Assembly: GCA_903886275.1 (NCBI GenBank)
Contig: CAISLN010000008.1
Coordinates: 1 to 64,000 of the forward strand
From: an uncultured beta proteobacterium
GTDB lineage: Bacteria; Pseudomonadota; Gammaproteobacteria; Burkholderiales; Burkholderiaceae_C
DNA length: 64,000 nt
Direction: 5' to 3'
Shown here: one piece after another, positions 1 through 7,355 of the stretch
How the letters are laid out: each line of letters opens with the position of its first letter
How positions within the stretch are numbered: position 1 is the first letter of the stretch
Notes under the pieces: generated by a model
Told to the model about the DNA's origin: nothing
The model's input: only the letters and a program-made list of their open reading frames with translations
Databases searched by the model: none
Position numbers and translations under genes: made by a program

Positions 1-675
1 CAGGCGGTGCTGGCCGTCTACTGTCAGCGTGTCGCAGCCTATGACCGTGCCCTGCAGCAGACGCTCCACCAGCAGGCGGTCATTGGCGCGCACACCCAGG
101 CCGTAGTCGGTGTGGGAGGGCAGCATGTCCTCCAGTGGACTCCACAGCGGGTCCAGGTCTTCGGGGGTGCGCAACACGGTGATGTTTTGCGAGGCGTAGC
201 CGTCCGAGGGCTTGATCAGCACCGGCAGACCCATGTCTGCAACCACCTGTTTGAGCTCCGCGTTGGAGCGCGCCAGGGCGAACTCCGGTTGCGCAATGCC
301 GGCCTCGGTCAGGCTGCAGCGCACCTTGTATTTGTCACGCAAGCGCACGGCGTCTGCGCCCAAGATGTGTTTGCATTCCAGCATCTCGGCCAGGCAGGCG
401 GCCTCGATCAGACGGATGTCGAGCAGGCACAGAACGGCGTCGATAGGGGTCTGTGCATGCACCTTCAAAATGGCTTGCGTGACCGGGTCAAACCCAAAGT
501 CCGGGATTTCCAGCAGATGCTGCGCCTGCTCCAGTCGCTGCCATACCGCAGCCTGGCGCCGGTAATGTCCCAGGTTGGCGCTGAGAAAGGTGAACCGGTC
601 GCCCCGCTCTAGCGCTGCGTCCACCAGGTCGAAGTCATTGCCGCCAGGCAATTCAATGATGAGCAGATGGGCCAT
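1..675 (-). CDS. ATP-grasp domain protein (C-terminus cut by window edge)
   Basis: The frame is open from an ATG at 675 to the window edge, giving 225 codons with no stop, so the C-terminus is missing. The N-terminus (MAHLLIIELPGGNDFDLVDA) looks like the nucleotide-fold pre-domain of ATP-grasp ligases. Around residues 115-150 it has the sequence RDKYKVR and then VLIKPSDGYAS, the lysine/glycine-rich ATP-binding strand-loop seen in carbamoyl-phosphate-synthase-like and biotin-carboxylase-like ATP-grasp enzymes. Members ligate a carboxylate to an amine or thiol using ATP. The substrate cannot be told from this part. No partner gene is visible on its 5' side; the next gene is on the other strand. 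Confidence 0.75.
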   Translation of the reverse strand, partial: MAHLLIIELPGGNDFDLVDAALERGDRFTFLSANLGHYRRQAAVWQRLEQAQHLLEIPDFGFDPVTQAILKVHAQTPIDAVLCLLDIRLIEAACLAEMLECKHILGADAVRLRDKYKVRCSLTEAGIAQPEFALARSNAELKQVVADMGLPVLIKPSDGYASQNITVLRTPEDLDPLWSPLEDMLPSHTDYGLGVRANDRLLVERLLQGTVIGCDTLTVDGQHRL

Positions 676-1073
676 GGTTCCTTGGGTCTAAATAGACAGT
701 GGTTAGGGGGGATGGGGCGTGGTCCATGGCAGCAGGGCCGACAGTGCGGCTGCGCCCAGCGCGTTGCTGCCCATTGGCGGCGGCCAAGCCTTGCGTGGTG
801 TCAGCGCTGGTCGAACTGTTGCTGCGCATGCCCATGGTGAATCCCGATCTACGTGAAAAGCGGAAGTCCCATGCCCATGGGCTTCCCGATGCAATCGAGT
901 CTGGCGCAGACTGCGCGAGGGTATGCCGCGAAAAGCGGGGTATTTGCCGTCCTATTTACATGGCCTTTACCGCAAGCCCACCCTTGGCTGGTCTGAGCCC
1001 GCTTTACCGGCAAGTCACAATCTGGCAAGGTTGGGCCTTCATACTGAGCGCCTACCTTTGGACGCCTACTGCC
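676..1073. other. Gene-poor intergenic region between divergent genes
   Basis: About 400 bases between the ATP-grasp gene (minus) and a small hypothetical gene (plus). Short open frames exist on both strands but none has a convincing ribosome site or recognisable protein. Promoters for the two divergent genes must lie here. I see no clear operator. Confidence 0.5.
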
Positions 1074-1490
1074 ATGACCCCTTCCGAGACCGACCCCACA
1101 GAGCCCCTCAGTGCGCAAGAGCAGCAAGAGCAGGATGAGCTCGCTACGCGCGGGGAACTGATGCTGCGCAAGGGCGTGGCCTTTGAGACGCTCAACAAGC
1201 GCATTGCACGCCTGGCCATTGCCCTGGGCCTGGAACTCGACACCGACGTGGGCCTGCGCGAGGCCTTGGAGCCGGTTGATCCGCCTTCGCCGCATGCGCA
1301 TGCGTTCCAGGAGGAACTCAGGGGCCTGCTGACGCTGCGCTACCAGATGGAAAAGCAGCTGGTAGATGAGGTGGGTAGCGAGGCCATGCACCGGATGGTG
1401 TTGGAGGTGGAGCAGCACATGGAGCGCATGGGCTTCAAGCCCGGCGTGGACGGCATCCATGAGCACCAGCTTTTTGACGCGGGAATATAA
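1074..1490 (+). CDS. Hypothetical protein, 138 aa, charged and helical
   Basis: The ATG at 1074 starts a soluble protein, MTPSETDPTEPLSAQEQQEQ..., rich in Glu, Gln and Arg. Upstream in-frame codons give an unlikely low-complexity extension, so I chose this start. There is no signal peptide, membrane segment or recognisable catalytic motif. Residues about 30-55 (RKGVAFETLNKRIARLAIAL) and 85-120 look like amphipathic helices. I do not recognise the family. It lies alone between a divergent ATP-grasp gene and a convergent ABC-transporter operon. The frame carries better codon use than the antisense frame across the same bases, which is why the antisense frame was discarded. Confidence 0.55.
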   Translation: MTPSETDPTEPLSAQEQQEQDELATRGELMLRKGVAFETLNKRIARLAIALGLELDTDVGLREALEPVDPPSPHAHAFQEELRGLLTLRYQMEKQLVDEVGSEAMHRMVLEVEQHMERMGFKPGVDGIHEHQLFDAGI

Positions 1491-1562
1491 GTAGCCCCCA
1501 CGCTTGTGGCTGCGCCGCTCTTCGCGAACACTGCGTGTACTGCGCGGGTCTGGCCGCAGGGC

Positions 1563-2303
1563 CTAAACCATTGCGTGGGTGCAGGCGGCCAAGCGGCCCC
1601 TGAGCAGGTCGGGGTGCTCGCTTAGCAACTGCTGCGCCAGGCGCTGCACAGCGGGTGAGTCCAGACCGCGCGGACGCGGTGCTTCCATTGCATAGTCCAG
1701 CGCAATGCGCGAGGGGCCCGGTGTGAGAAATAGCACCCTGTCGGCCAGCGAAAGGGCCTCGTGGAGGTTGTGTGTGACAAACAGCACCGTGGGCCGGCTG
1801 TCCTGCCACAGCGTGCGCAACTGGGCGCGCAACTGGTCGGCCGTGGGCAGGTCCAGCGACTGAAAGGGCTCGTCCATCAGCAGCAATTGCGGCGCCACCA
1901 TAAAGGCGCGCAGCAGCGCCACGCGGCGTTGCATGCCACCCGAGAGTTGATTGGGAAACAGGGCGGCGCAGTCCTTCAGGCCCACACGCTCCAGTGCCTG
2001 TGCCAGACGCGCGCCGTTGGCGCCAGGGTCCACCAGCGCCAGGTTTTGCGCCACCGTCAGCCAGGGCATGAGGCGCGGCTCCTGGAACATAAAGCCAACC
2101 CTTGTCTGCGGCGCCAGTTGGACGTCGCCTTCAAAGTCGCGGTCCAGTGCGCTGATGATTTTCAGCAGCGTGGTCTTGCCCGCACCCGAAGGCCCGACGA
2201 TGGCGACGAACTCGCCCGGCCTGGCCGTGAAGGACAGCTCCTCGATGGCGCAGCGGCCGTTCGGGTAGCGCTTGGCGGCAATGCGCACGGTCAGGGTGTT
2301 CAT
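1563..2303 (-). CDS. NitT/TauT-type ABC transporter, ATP-binding protein
   Basis: A 246-aa ABC ATPase with all the landmarks: Walker A GPSGAGKTTL near residue 37, Q-loop FMFQEPRL, signature LSGGMQRRVAL, Walker B LLLMDEPFQSLD and H-loop FVTHNLHEAL. Length and the short C-terminus match SsuB/TauB/NrtD-type subunits that energise uptake of nitrate, sulfonates, taurine or related small organics. It is the last gene of a three-gene minus-strand operon: substrate-binding protein, permease, ATPase. Its start overlaps the permease stop by 4 bases, implying translational coupling. The substrate is unresolved; the sigma-54 promoter in front of the operon suggests a nitrogen-containing compound. Confidence 0.9.
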   Translation of the reverse strand: MNTLTVRIAAKRYPNGRCAIEELSFTARPGEFVAIVGPSGAGKTTLLKIISALDRDFEGDVQLAPQTRVGFMFQEPRLMPWLTVAQNLALVDPGANGARLAQALERVGLKDCAALFPNQLSGGMQRRVALLRAFMVAPQLLLMDEPFQSLDLPTADQLRAQLRTLWQDSRPTVLFVTHNLHEALSLADRVLFLTPGPSRIALDYAMEAPRPRGLDSPAVQRLAQQLLSEHPDLLRGRLAACTHAMV

Positions 2304-3079
2304 AGGCGCCAGCGGTTAAGCCGGTTCTCCAGGGGTCGCAAGAGCATTGCTTCGAGCAAAAAGATCACGGCCGAAAAAGCCAGCGTGTAGGCCAGGATGC
2401 TGGTGATGTCGAAGAAGTGGAAGAAGCTGCCGATCTGAAAGCCCACGCCATCGCTGCGCCCCAGCAGTTCCACCACCAGCACAATCTTCCAGATCAGCGC
2501 CAGGCCGTTGCGCGCCGAGCTAAACAAATAGGGGTAGAGCTGGGGCAGGTAGACCTTGAAAAAACGGGCACTGCGGCTCAAGCGGTAGGCCGATGCCACC
2601 TCCATCAGGCCAGGGTCTATGGCGCGCGCGCCCTCGCGCAGGTTGATGGCCACCATCGGAATTTTGTTGACCACCACGGCCAGGATGGCGGCACTCTCGG
2701 ACAGGCCAAACCAGATGTAGCAAAGAATGGTGGTCACCAGCGCGGGCAGGTTCAGCCCCAGGATCAGCAGGCTGTCGAGAGCGCGGTCCCAGCGCCTTGA
2801 GCGGCCCATCACAATGCCCAGCCCCACGCCCAACAGCATGGCCAGACAGAAGCTGATAGCCACGCGCGTCAGGGTCTGGCCCAGGTGGAACAGCAGCTCG
2901 CCGGACTGCAGTTCGGTTTGCAGCACCTGCAACACCGCCAGCGGCGTGGGCAGTACGCGGCTGTGTGCCTGCATGGCGATGAGCTGCCACAGCAGGGCCA
3001 GCAGCAGCAGTGGCCAGCTACGTGAGCAGAGACGCTGCCAGCTGGAGGGTGTGCCGGGCGGGCTCAATTCTTCGGGCAT
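2300..3079 (-). CDS. NitT/TauT-type ABC transporter, permease
   Basis: A 259-aa inner-membrane permease (SsuC/TauC-like) with about six hydrophobic segments starting with LLLLALLWQLIAMQ. It ends in the family's EAMLLRPLENRLNRWR tail. The coupling-helix region (EVASAYRLSRSARFFKVYLPQLYPYLFSS) that docks on the ATPase is clear. The ATG at 3079 (MPEELSPPG) overlaps the end of the substrate-binding gene by 16 bases. A much longer in-frame extension exists to 4036, but it reads the binding-protein gene out of frame and is not part of this protein. Confidence 0.88.
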   Translation of the reverse strand: MPEELSPPGTPSSWQRLCSRSWPLLLLALLWQLIAMQAHSRVLPTPLAVLQVLQTELQSGELLFHLGQTLTRVAISFCLAMLLGVGLGIVMGRSRRWDRALDSLLILGLNLPALVTTILCYIWFGLSESAAILAVVVNKIPMVAINLREGARAIDPGLMEVASAYRLSRSARFFKVYLPQLYPYLFSSARNGLALIWKIVLVVELLGRSDGVGFQIGSFFHFFDITSILAYTLAFSAVIFLLEAMLLRPLENRLNRWRL

Positions 3080-4068
3080 GGGGGCAGCTTGAAGCCGTTC
3101 CAGAACGTGCCCTCGGACAGGGTCTTGGATCTGCCCACCAGCTTCTCGCCACCGGTCTCGGCCAGCACCTTGAAGACCGTGGCCACCGTGGCCTGGCTGT
3201 CGGCGTTGTCGCAGCTGACGATGCCATTGCGGTAGCCGGTCTTGAGCGCCACAAAGGTGGCGTTGTCCTCGGCGCGCATCAGCGGCCTGAGGCGCTCCCA
3301 TTCGGCATCGCTCTTGGCCATCAGGGACTTGGCCTCCTGTGAGGCCGCCAAGAAGCGCTCCAGGGCCTCGCGGTTTTGCTGGGCCCAGTCTTCGCGAAAC
3401 ACCCAACCGATCAGCGGCATCGGGCGCTCCACGCCCAGGCCGGCCAGGATCTCCGGCAGCTTGATCAGGGGGCGCAGGCCCTTGGCCTCCAGACGTGCGT
3501 CGTAATGCCAGACGTTCAGCGCGGCATCGACCTGGCTGGCGAGTGCCAGTTCGTTGAGCAGGGGCGGGGCCGCATAGACCGCACGCGCTGCGCTGTTCAG
3601 GTCCATGCCGAACTTTCGGCTGGCATAGGCGCGCAGCAGCAACCAGGTCTTGTCGGAGGGGCCGCCGGAGATGCCGATGGCGCGACCCTTGAGATCGGCC
3701 ACGCTGCGCATACCGCTGTCGGCCCTGACCATGACCGAACCCACCGCATTCGAGTAGGGTGCGAACGCGTAGTTCATGCCCTCGGCACGCTGGCGCGTGA
3801 CCCAGATCCAGTCCGACACGATTACATCCACCGCGCCGCCCTGCAAGGCCACGGTGGAGGCATCGCCCGAGGCCAGGGGCACGATCTTCAGGGTCAGGCC
3901 GCGCTGCTGTGCCAACTTGTGTGCCTGCACCACGTCGAGCTCCCAGTTCACTGTTCCAAACTGGAGCACTCCAATGCGGATGGTCGCGCTGTCGGCCGCC
4001 TGGCAGGCAAGGCCTGCCAGGGCCAGCCAGCAGCACAGCAGCAGGCGAATCAGGGGGCGCAGGTTCAT
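3064..4068 (-). CDS. NitT/TauT-type ABC transporter, periplasmic substrate-binding protein
   Basis: A 334-aa protein beginning MNLRPLIRLLLCCWLALAGL, a typical signal peptide with cleavage near ACQA-AD. The mature part (IRIGVLQFGTVNWELDVV, then DVIVSDWIWV and GISGGPSDKT) resembles NMT1/SsuA-type binding proteins of the NitT/TauT class. The ATG at 4068 is preferred over one at 4185: the longer form would put 39 residues before the signal peptide and would begin upstream of the sigma-54 promoter. Operon head. Similar binding proteins occur in alcohol-dehydrogenase gene clusters, so the ligand may not be a sulfonate. Substrate uncertain. Confidence 0.85.
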   Translation of the reverse strand: MNLRPLIRLLLCCWLALAGLACQAADSATIRIGVLQFGTVNWELDVVQAHKLAQQRGLTLKIVPLASGDASTVALQGGAVDVIVSDWIWVTRQRAEGMNYAFAPYSNAVGSVMVRADSGMRSVADLKGRAIGISGGPSDKTWLLLRAYASRKFGMDLNSAARAVYAAPPLLNELALASQVDAALNVWHYDARLEAKGLRPLIKLPEILAGLGVERPMPLIGWVFREDWAQQNREALERFLAASQEAKSLMAKSDAEWERLRPLMRAEDNATFVALKTGYRNGIVSCDNADSQATVATVFKVLAETGGEKLVGRSKTLSEGTFWNGFKLPPCPKN

Positions 4069-4139
4069 GGGGTTACCGGTGGGGTCTCTTGGCGTTGAAA
4101 TGGCAGGCACCGTTGCAGGCACCTTGATGGCTGCTGATT

Positions 4140-4155
4140 TGCAAGTGCCGTGCCA
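4140..4155 (-). promoter_or_regulatory. Sigma-54 (-24/-12) promoter for the ABC operon
   Basis: The minus strand reads TGGCACGGCACTTGCA, matching the RpoN consensus TGGCACG-N4-TTGCW at every fixed position. It lies 71 bases upstream of the binding-protein ATG, leaving an estimated leader of about 60 bases. Sigma-54 promoters need an enhancer-binding activator; NtrC would be the usual one for a nitrogen-source transporter. I did not find a clear NtrC palindrome upstream. Confidence 0.75.
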
Positions 4156-4453
4156 GTTGCGCGCCGCACGTTGGCGAATCACCATTGGCCCCAGAAGGGG
4201 TGTGCGACCTTGTCGGGATTTTTTGTGGCTGGTGAGGGGGCCTGTGCCACGCGGGCAAGACGCGTACCGGTGTGCCTGCGGGACAGCCCGCAGCTGGATG
4301 CGCCGGCCTGCTTTATTTCGATGCCCGAGGAGACCGGCCTGATGGTGCCCCGGGGGTCATCGGTGCGGCACTACCAGGGTGCCGGCCCATGCCGATTGCG
4401 TAGCCCAACGTGGGCCGATCAGCTGCAAATGGCATGGGCATTTTTTTCGAAAC
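4156..4453. other. Intergenic region upstream of the ABC operon
   Basis: No convincing gene. It should hold the enhancer sites of the sigma-54 promoter at 4140-4155. The opposite end abuts the stop of the alanine-rich protein gene. Short open frames on both strands lack ribosome sites and similarity. Confidence 0.4.
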
Positions 4454-5218
4454 TTAGCTCTTGCTGCCGCGATGGCTACCACCACCGGCTCCACCGGCAC
4501 CTGATCCATTGCCCTTTGCAGCACCTGTGCCTGTGCTTGTACCTGTACCTGTGCTTGTACCTGTACCTGTGCCTGTGCTGGTGGCATGTGTTTCTGAAGT
4601 GGCATTGCCCACGGTGGCGGCGCGGTCGGTCTGCAGCGTCTGGCGTGCGGCGCTCAGTGCGGCCTTGTCAGCGGTCACCGCAGTGGATGCCGCCAGCGCG
4701 CTGGCCCGGTCGCCAGACAATTGCGTTTTGGCTGCTGCCAGTGCGGCCTTGTCGGCGGCCAGTGCGCTGGTATTGTTGGCGGCCAGATCCGCCTTCAGCT
4801 TGGCTTCGGCGGCTTCCACTGCGGTCTTGTCGGTGGTTATCGTTGCCGTGTTCAAGGCGGCTGCCACATCCATTTTTAGCTGCGCTTGGCTCGCTTGGAT
4901 GGCCAGTCGGTCGGCACTCAGAAGGGGCTTTGCGATAGCTTCCAGTTTCTCTACATCGGTCCTGAGTTGCGCCTTGGCGGCCGTTAAGGCAGCCAGGTCG
5001 GCGCTCACAGAAAGGCCAGCGGCCTTGTCGGATTCCAGCGTGGCTGCTGCTGCCTTGAGTGCTGCAACGTCGGTGGCTACAACTGCTTGTGCGGCACTGA
5101 CTTCCGGTGAAACCGCAGAGGGCGTCACAGGGGTGGTTGCCGCGGTCTGGGCGCTGGCGTGTGCCAAACAGAGGCTCAGAAAAGCAGTGGCAATGGCGGT
5201 GCGTTGAATAGAGTTCAT
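4454..5218 (-). CDS. Alanine-rich exported coiled-coil repeat protein with Thr-Gly tail
   Basis: A 254-aa protein with a signal peptide (MNSIQRTAIATAFLSLCLA, cleavage after ASA). The mature body is a run of about eight degenerate helical repeats of 20-25 residues of the type ADKAALAAAKTQLSGDRA, nearly all Ala, Lys, Asp and Leu, so a periplasmic or surface coiled coil is likely. The C-terminus changes to a Thr-Gly-Ser repeat followed by GNGSGAGGAGGGSHRGSKS. The ATG at 5218 is chosen because it opens directly into the signal peptide. No enzyme motif is visible. The base-level repeat (alternating CTGTACCTGTGC units near 4530-4580) could expand or contract. Function unknown. Confidence 0.75.
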   Translation of the reverse strand: MNSIQRTAIATAFLSLCLAHASAQTAATTPVTPSAVSPEVSAAQAVVATDVAALKAAAATLESDKAAGLSVSADLAALTAAKAQLRTDVEKLEAIAKPLLSADRLAIQASQAQLKMDVAAALNTATITTDKTAVEAAEAKLKADLAANNTSALAADKAALAAAKTQLSGDRASALAASTAVTADKAALSAARQTLQTDRAATVGNATSETHATSTGTGTGTSTGTGTSTGTGAAKGNGSGAGGAGGGSHRGSKS

Positions 5219-5356
5219 GGGTTCCCTTTGTGTGAAAAATGATGAATCTGAATCGTAGGCGCAGCGTGTAACCCGCGCGTAAAGTGGCGGCAAGTCAATT
5301 GCAACAATTGGTGTTTTGGTGGCGCCGTCGGCTTGGGCACTCCAGCGCGCAGTCGC

Positions 5357-5896
5357 TTATTCGGGCGACGCTTGCAGGTCAATGTCCACGGTCAGCGCAT
5401 CGGCAATTTTGTTGAGCTGGGTCCTGAGTTCGGCCAGGTCCAGGGTCTTTGGCACCTGGATGCGGGCCACGGCCTCGAACAGGGGCGCGCCGCTCATGGG
5501 GGCGCTGCGGATGCTGGTGTCCATCTCGCAAACGTTGATGTGGCGCGCGGCCAGGGCATGGGCCACCTCGCGCACAATGCCGGGCCTGTCGTTGCCCAGG
5601 ATGGACAGGCGCAGCGTGCGCAGGGCAATCGGGCTGGGCGCGCCCGGACCCTGGGCCACCAGCACCGAGAGTTGCTGGTTTGAAAGGGCCAGCAAAGCGG
5701 CGCGCAGGGCGCCAGCCTGATGCGGTGCAACCTCCACCTTCACAATGCCGGCGAACTGACCGGCCAGCTCGCTCATGCGGCTCTCCAGCCAGTTGCCGCC
5801 CTGTGCGGCCACGGTGCGTGACAGGGTTTCTACCAGACCGGGTTGGTCGGCGCCTACGAAGGTGAAAACCATGGGGATGCTTTGGGTATGTGGCAT
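5357..5896 (-). CDS. ACT-domain protein, GcvR-like
   Basis: About 179 aa with two ACT-type halves: FTFVGADQPGLVETLSRTVAAQGGNW (residues about 10-35) and LSILGNDRPGIVREVAHALAARHINV (about 98-123). This tandem arrangement is that of GcvR, the glycine-cleavage repressor accessory protein, and related amino-acid-sensing regulators. The start is taken as the ATG at 5896; a GTG at 5905 is also in frame. The gene follows a cupin gene on the same strand with a 12-base gap, so the two are probably co-transcribed. No glycine-cleavage genes are in the window, so the regulated target is unknown. Confidence 0.75.
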   Translation of the reverse strand: MPHTQSIPMVFTFVGADQPGLVETLSRTVAAQGGNWLESRMSELAGQFAGIVKVEVAPHQAGALRAALLALSNQQLSVLVAQGPGAPSPIALRTLRLSILGNDRPGIVREVAHALAARHINVCEMDTSIRSAPMSGAPLFEAVARIQVPKTLDLAELRTQLNKIADALTVDIDLQASPE

Positions 5897-5908
5897 GGTC
5901 GGCACCGT

Positions 5909-6238
5909 TTAGTTATTCAGCACGATGGTGACCAGGGCCGAGGCATGCGTGCGCGCGGTCACGCTGTGTGGCACGTCGCTGAGCAAAAACATCAGCTCGC
6001 CGGCCTGCAGCAGGGTGCTGTCGCCATGCAGCCCCACGTCCAAGGTTCCTTCGATGCACTGGATGGTGACTTCACCCGCGAGCCTGTGCAGGGGCATGGA
6101 TTTGCCGGCCTGCAGCACCAGGCGTATGACTTCGAGCTGGTCGGACTTGAACAGCGCCACCGTGCGTTGCTCCGCCAATTGGGGCCCGTAGGCTGCAACG
6201 GGAACCGGTTGACCCGAAAGCGCATGGGGGATGGACAT
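5909..6238 (-). CDS. Small cupin-domain protein
   Basis: A 109-aa single-domain cupin. The two conserved motifs are visible as GKSMPLHRLAGEVTIQCIEGTLDV (residues about 45-68) and GELMFLLSDVPHSVTA (about 80-95). The first motif has one His (LHR) rather than the usual HxH pair, and the second retains PHSV. Such small cupins bind metal or a small ligand and often act as sensors or detoxifying enzymes. It heads a two-gene unit with the ACT-domain gene. I cannot assign a reaction. Confidence 0.8.
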   Translation of the reverse strand: MSIPHALSGQPVPVAAYGPQLAEQRTVALFKSDQLEVIRLVLQAGKSMPLHRLAGEVTIQCIEGTLDVGLHGDSTLLQAGELMFLLSDVPHSVTARTHASALVTIVLNN

Positions 6239-6357
6239 GGTGCGTGTTCCTCAAAAATGCCAAATGGCTTTCACTTATACGTCAAGCATGGCGCGCTGTA
6301 TAGGCGCATTCGGAGCCTGCCCCCCTGCGCTGTTTTATAAAGAAGCCGGCGGCTTTT

Positions 6358-6738
6358 TTACAGAAAGCCCCAGGGGCTTTTGGATACCGCGACCGACGCG
6401 ATCCAGCCCAGCACCAGCAGGGCGCAGGCCCAGGCCGCGAGCCGCAGCGCGGGGGCATGAGCGGGTCGCAGCGCCACCATGCCCAGCCCAATATAGAGCA
6501 GCAGGCCGAGCAGCTTGGCCAGCAGCCAGGGCGTGGTAAAGGGGTTGAGCTGCAGCATCCAGATCAGCCCCAGTGCCGAGCCCAGCAGCAGCGTGTCGAG
6601 CAGATGGGGCAGGGTCTTGGCCAGGCGGCCCCGCACCCATGGCGCACCTTGCAGAGCGGCCACGCCGCGCAGGGCAAAGCCGGTGGCAGACAGCGCCACG
6701 GCGCCCATGTGAAGGTGTTTGAGGGTGGTGTAGTCCAT
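6358..6738 (-). CDS. SirB2-like integral membrane protein
   Basis: A 126-aa protein with four hydrophobic segments, beginning MDYTTLKHLHMGAVALSATGF. The His-rich first helix and the pattern RGRLAKTLPHLLDTLLLGSALGL fit the SirB2 family (named for Salmonella invasion regulation; biochemical role unknown). Length is normal for the family. It stands between the cupin/ACT pair and nsrR, all on the minus strand, with about 50 bases to nsrR, so it may be transcribed with nsrR. SirB2 genes occur in several denitrifiers, but a direct link to NO is not established. Confidence 0.8.
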   Translation of the reverse strand: MDYTTLKHLHMGAVALSATGFALRGVAALQGAPWVRGRLAKTLPHLLDTLLLGSALGLIWMLQLNPFTTPWLLAKLLGLLLYIGLGMVALRPAHAPALRLAAWACALLVLGWIASVAVSKSPWGFL

Positions 6739-6792
6739 GCGGGTAATTGATGTGCGTGGGCAAGACGGGGTTATGCAGTGCCTGACATGCTT

Positions 6793-7260
6793 TTACGCAA
6801 TGCCCGGCGTAGCGGTGGCACGGCGCGATGCAGGGGCCTTCACCAGGCTGCGCGTTGGCGCTATCAGGTCTGCCAAACTGGCCGCGTCGAGCACCGCGAG
6901 GTAGCTGTCGGTGGCCTGGTGCAGCAGCCCCTTGAGGCGGCAGTTGGCAATCAGGCCACATTGGTTGCTGGCAGCCTCAAAGCACTCGACCATGGCGAAG
7001 TCGGTTTCGGTTTGCCGCACCACAGCGCCCACATTGATGTCGGTCGCCGGTCGGCTCAGGCGCATGCCGCCGCCCCGCCCACGCGTGGTCTCCAGCAGGC
7101 CTTGGGTGCCGAGCTGGTGCACGATCTTGGTCAGGTGGCTGCGCGAGATGGCGTGGCTGTCGGCAATTTCGGTGATCGTCACCGGTTGGTCGCGCGCTTG
7201 GCAGGCCGCGCAGTACATCAGTACGCGCAGGGTGTAGTCGGTCCACTGGGTCAGGCGCAT
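6793..7260 (-). CDS. nsrR: NsrR, Rrf2-family NO-sensing [Fe-S] repressor
   Basis: A 155-aa protein with the Rrf2 winged helix: MRLTQWTDYTLRVLMYCA, then the recognition segment HAISRSHLTKIVHQL and the wing GRGGGMRLS. Three cysteines in the pattern ECF-x6-QC-x5-C (residues about 92-106, C-x7-C-x5-C) supply the cluster ligands typical of NsrR rather than IscR. NO destroys the cluster and releases the repressor from DNA. It diverges from ytfE across a 95-base gap containing two matching operators, so both genes are probable targets. The C-terminal tail is Ala/Arg-rich and longer than in E. coli NsrR. Confidence 0.9.
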   Translation of the reverse strand: MRLTQWTDYTLRVLMYCAACQARDQPVTITEIADSHAISRSHLTKIVHQLGTQGLLETTRGRGGGMRLSRPATDINVGAVVRQTETDFAMVECFEAASNQCGLIANCRLKGLLHQATDSYLAVLDAASLADLIAPTRSLVKAPASRRATATPGIA

Positions 7261-7282
7261 GGGAGCTAAGTGGCTTCGTTAA

Positions 7283-7305
7283 AAGATTCATTTTGCATGA
7301 ATTTT
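7283..7305. promoter_or_regulatory. NsrR operator 1 (11-1-11)
   Basis: Half-sites AAGATTCATTT and GCATGAATTTT are separated by one base, matching the NsrR consensus arrangement (AAGATGCATTT and its inverse around one base). The ATTCAT/ATGAAT core is perfectly symmetrical. It lies 23 bases from the nsrR start codon. Confidence 0.8.
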
Positions 7306-7316
7306 ATCCAATACAA

Positions 7317-7339
7317 TACATTCATATCAAATGAATCTT
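7317..7339. promoter_or_regulatory. NsrR operator 2 (11-1-11)
   Basis: TACATTCATAT and AAATGAATCTT flank a single C. The outer half-site (extended as AAATGAATCTTT at 7329-7340) is the exact inverse complement of the outer half of operator 1 (7282-7293). The site ends 16 bases before the ytfE ATG, where repressor would block transcription start or elongation. Confidence 0.8.
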
Positions 7340-7355
7340 TAAAGGAATTGCCGCC

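Noticed and set aside
2300-4036. Single 578-aa frame joining the permease to upstream sequence
   Set aside because: The upstream 320 codons read the binding-protein gene out of frame; the permease start at 3079 fits the family.
4525-4585. Tandem CTGTACCTGTGC units as a CRISPR or regulatory array
   Set aside because: They have no spacers and lie in frame, encoding a Thr-Gly repeat.
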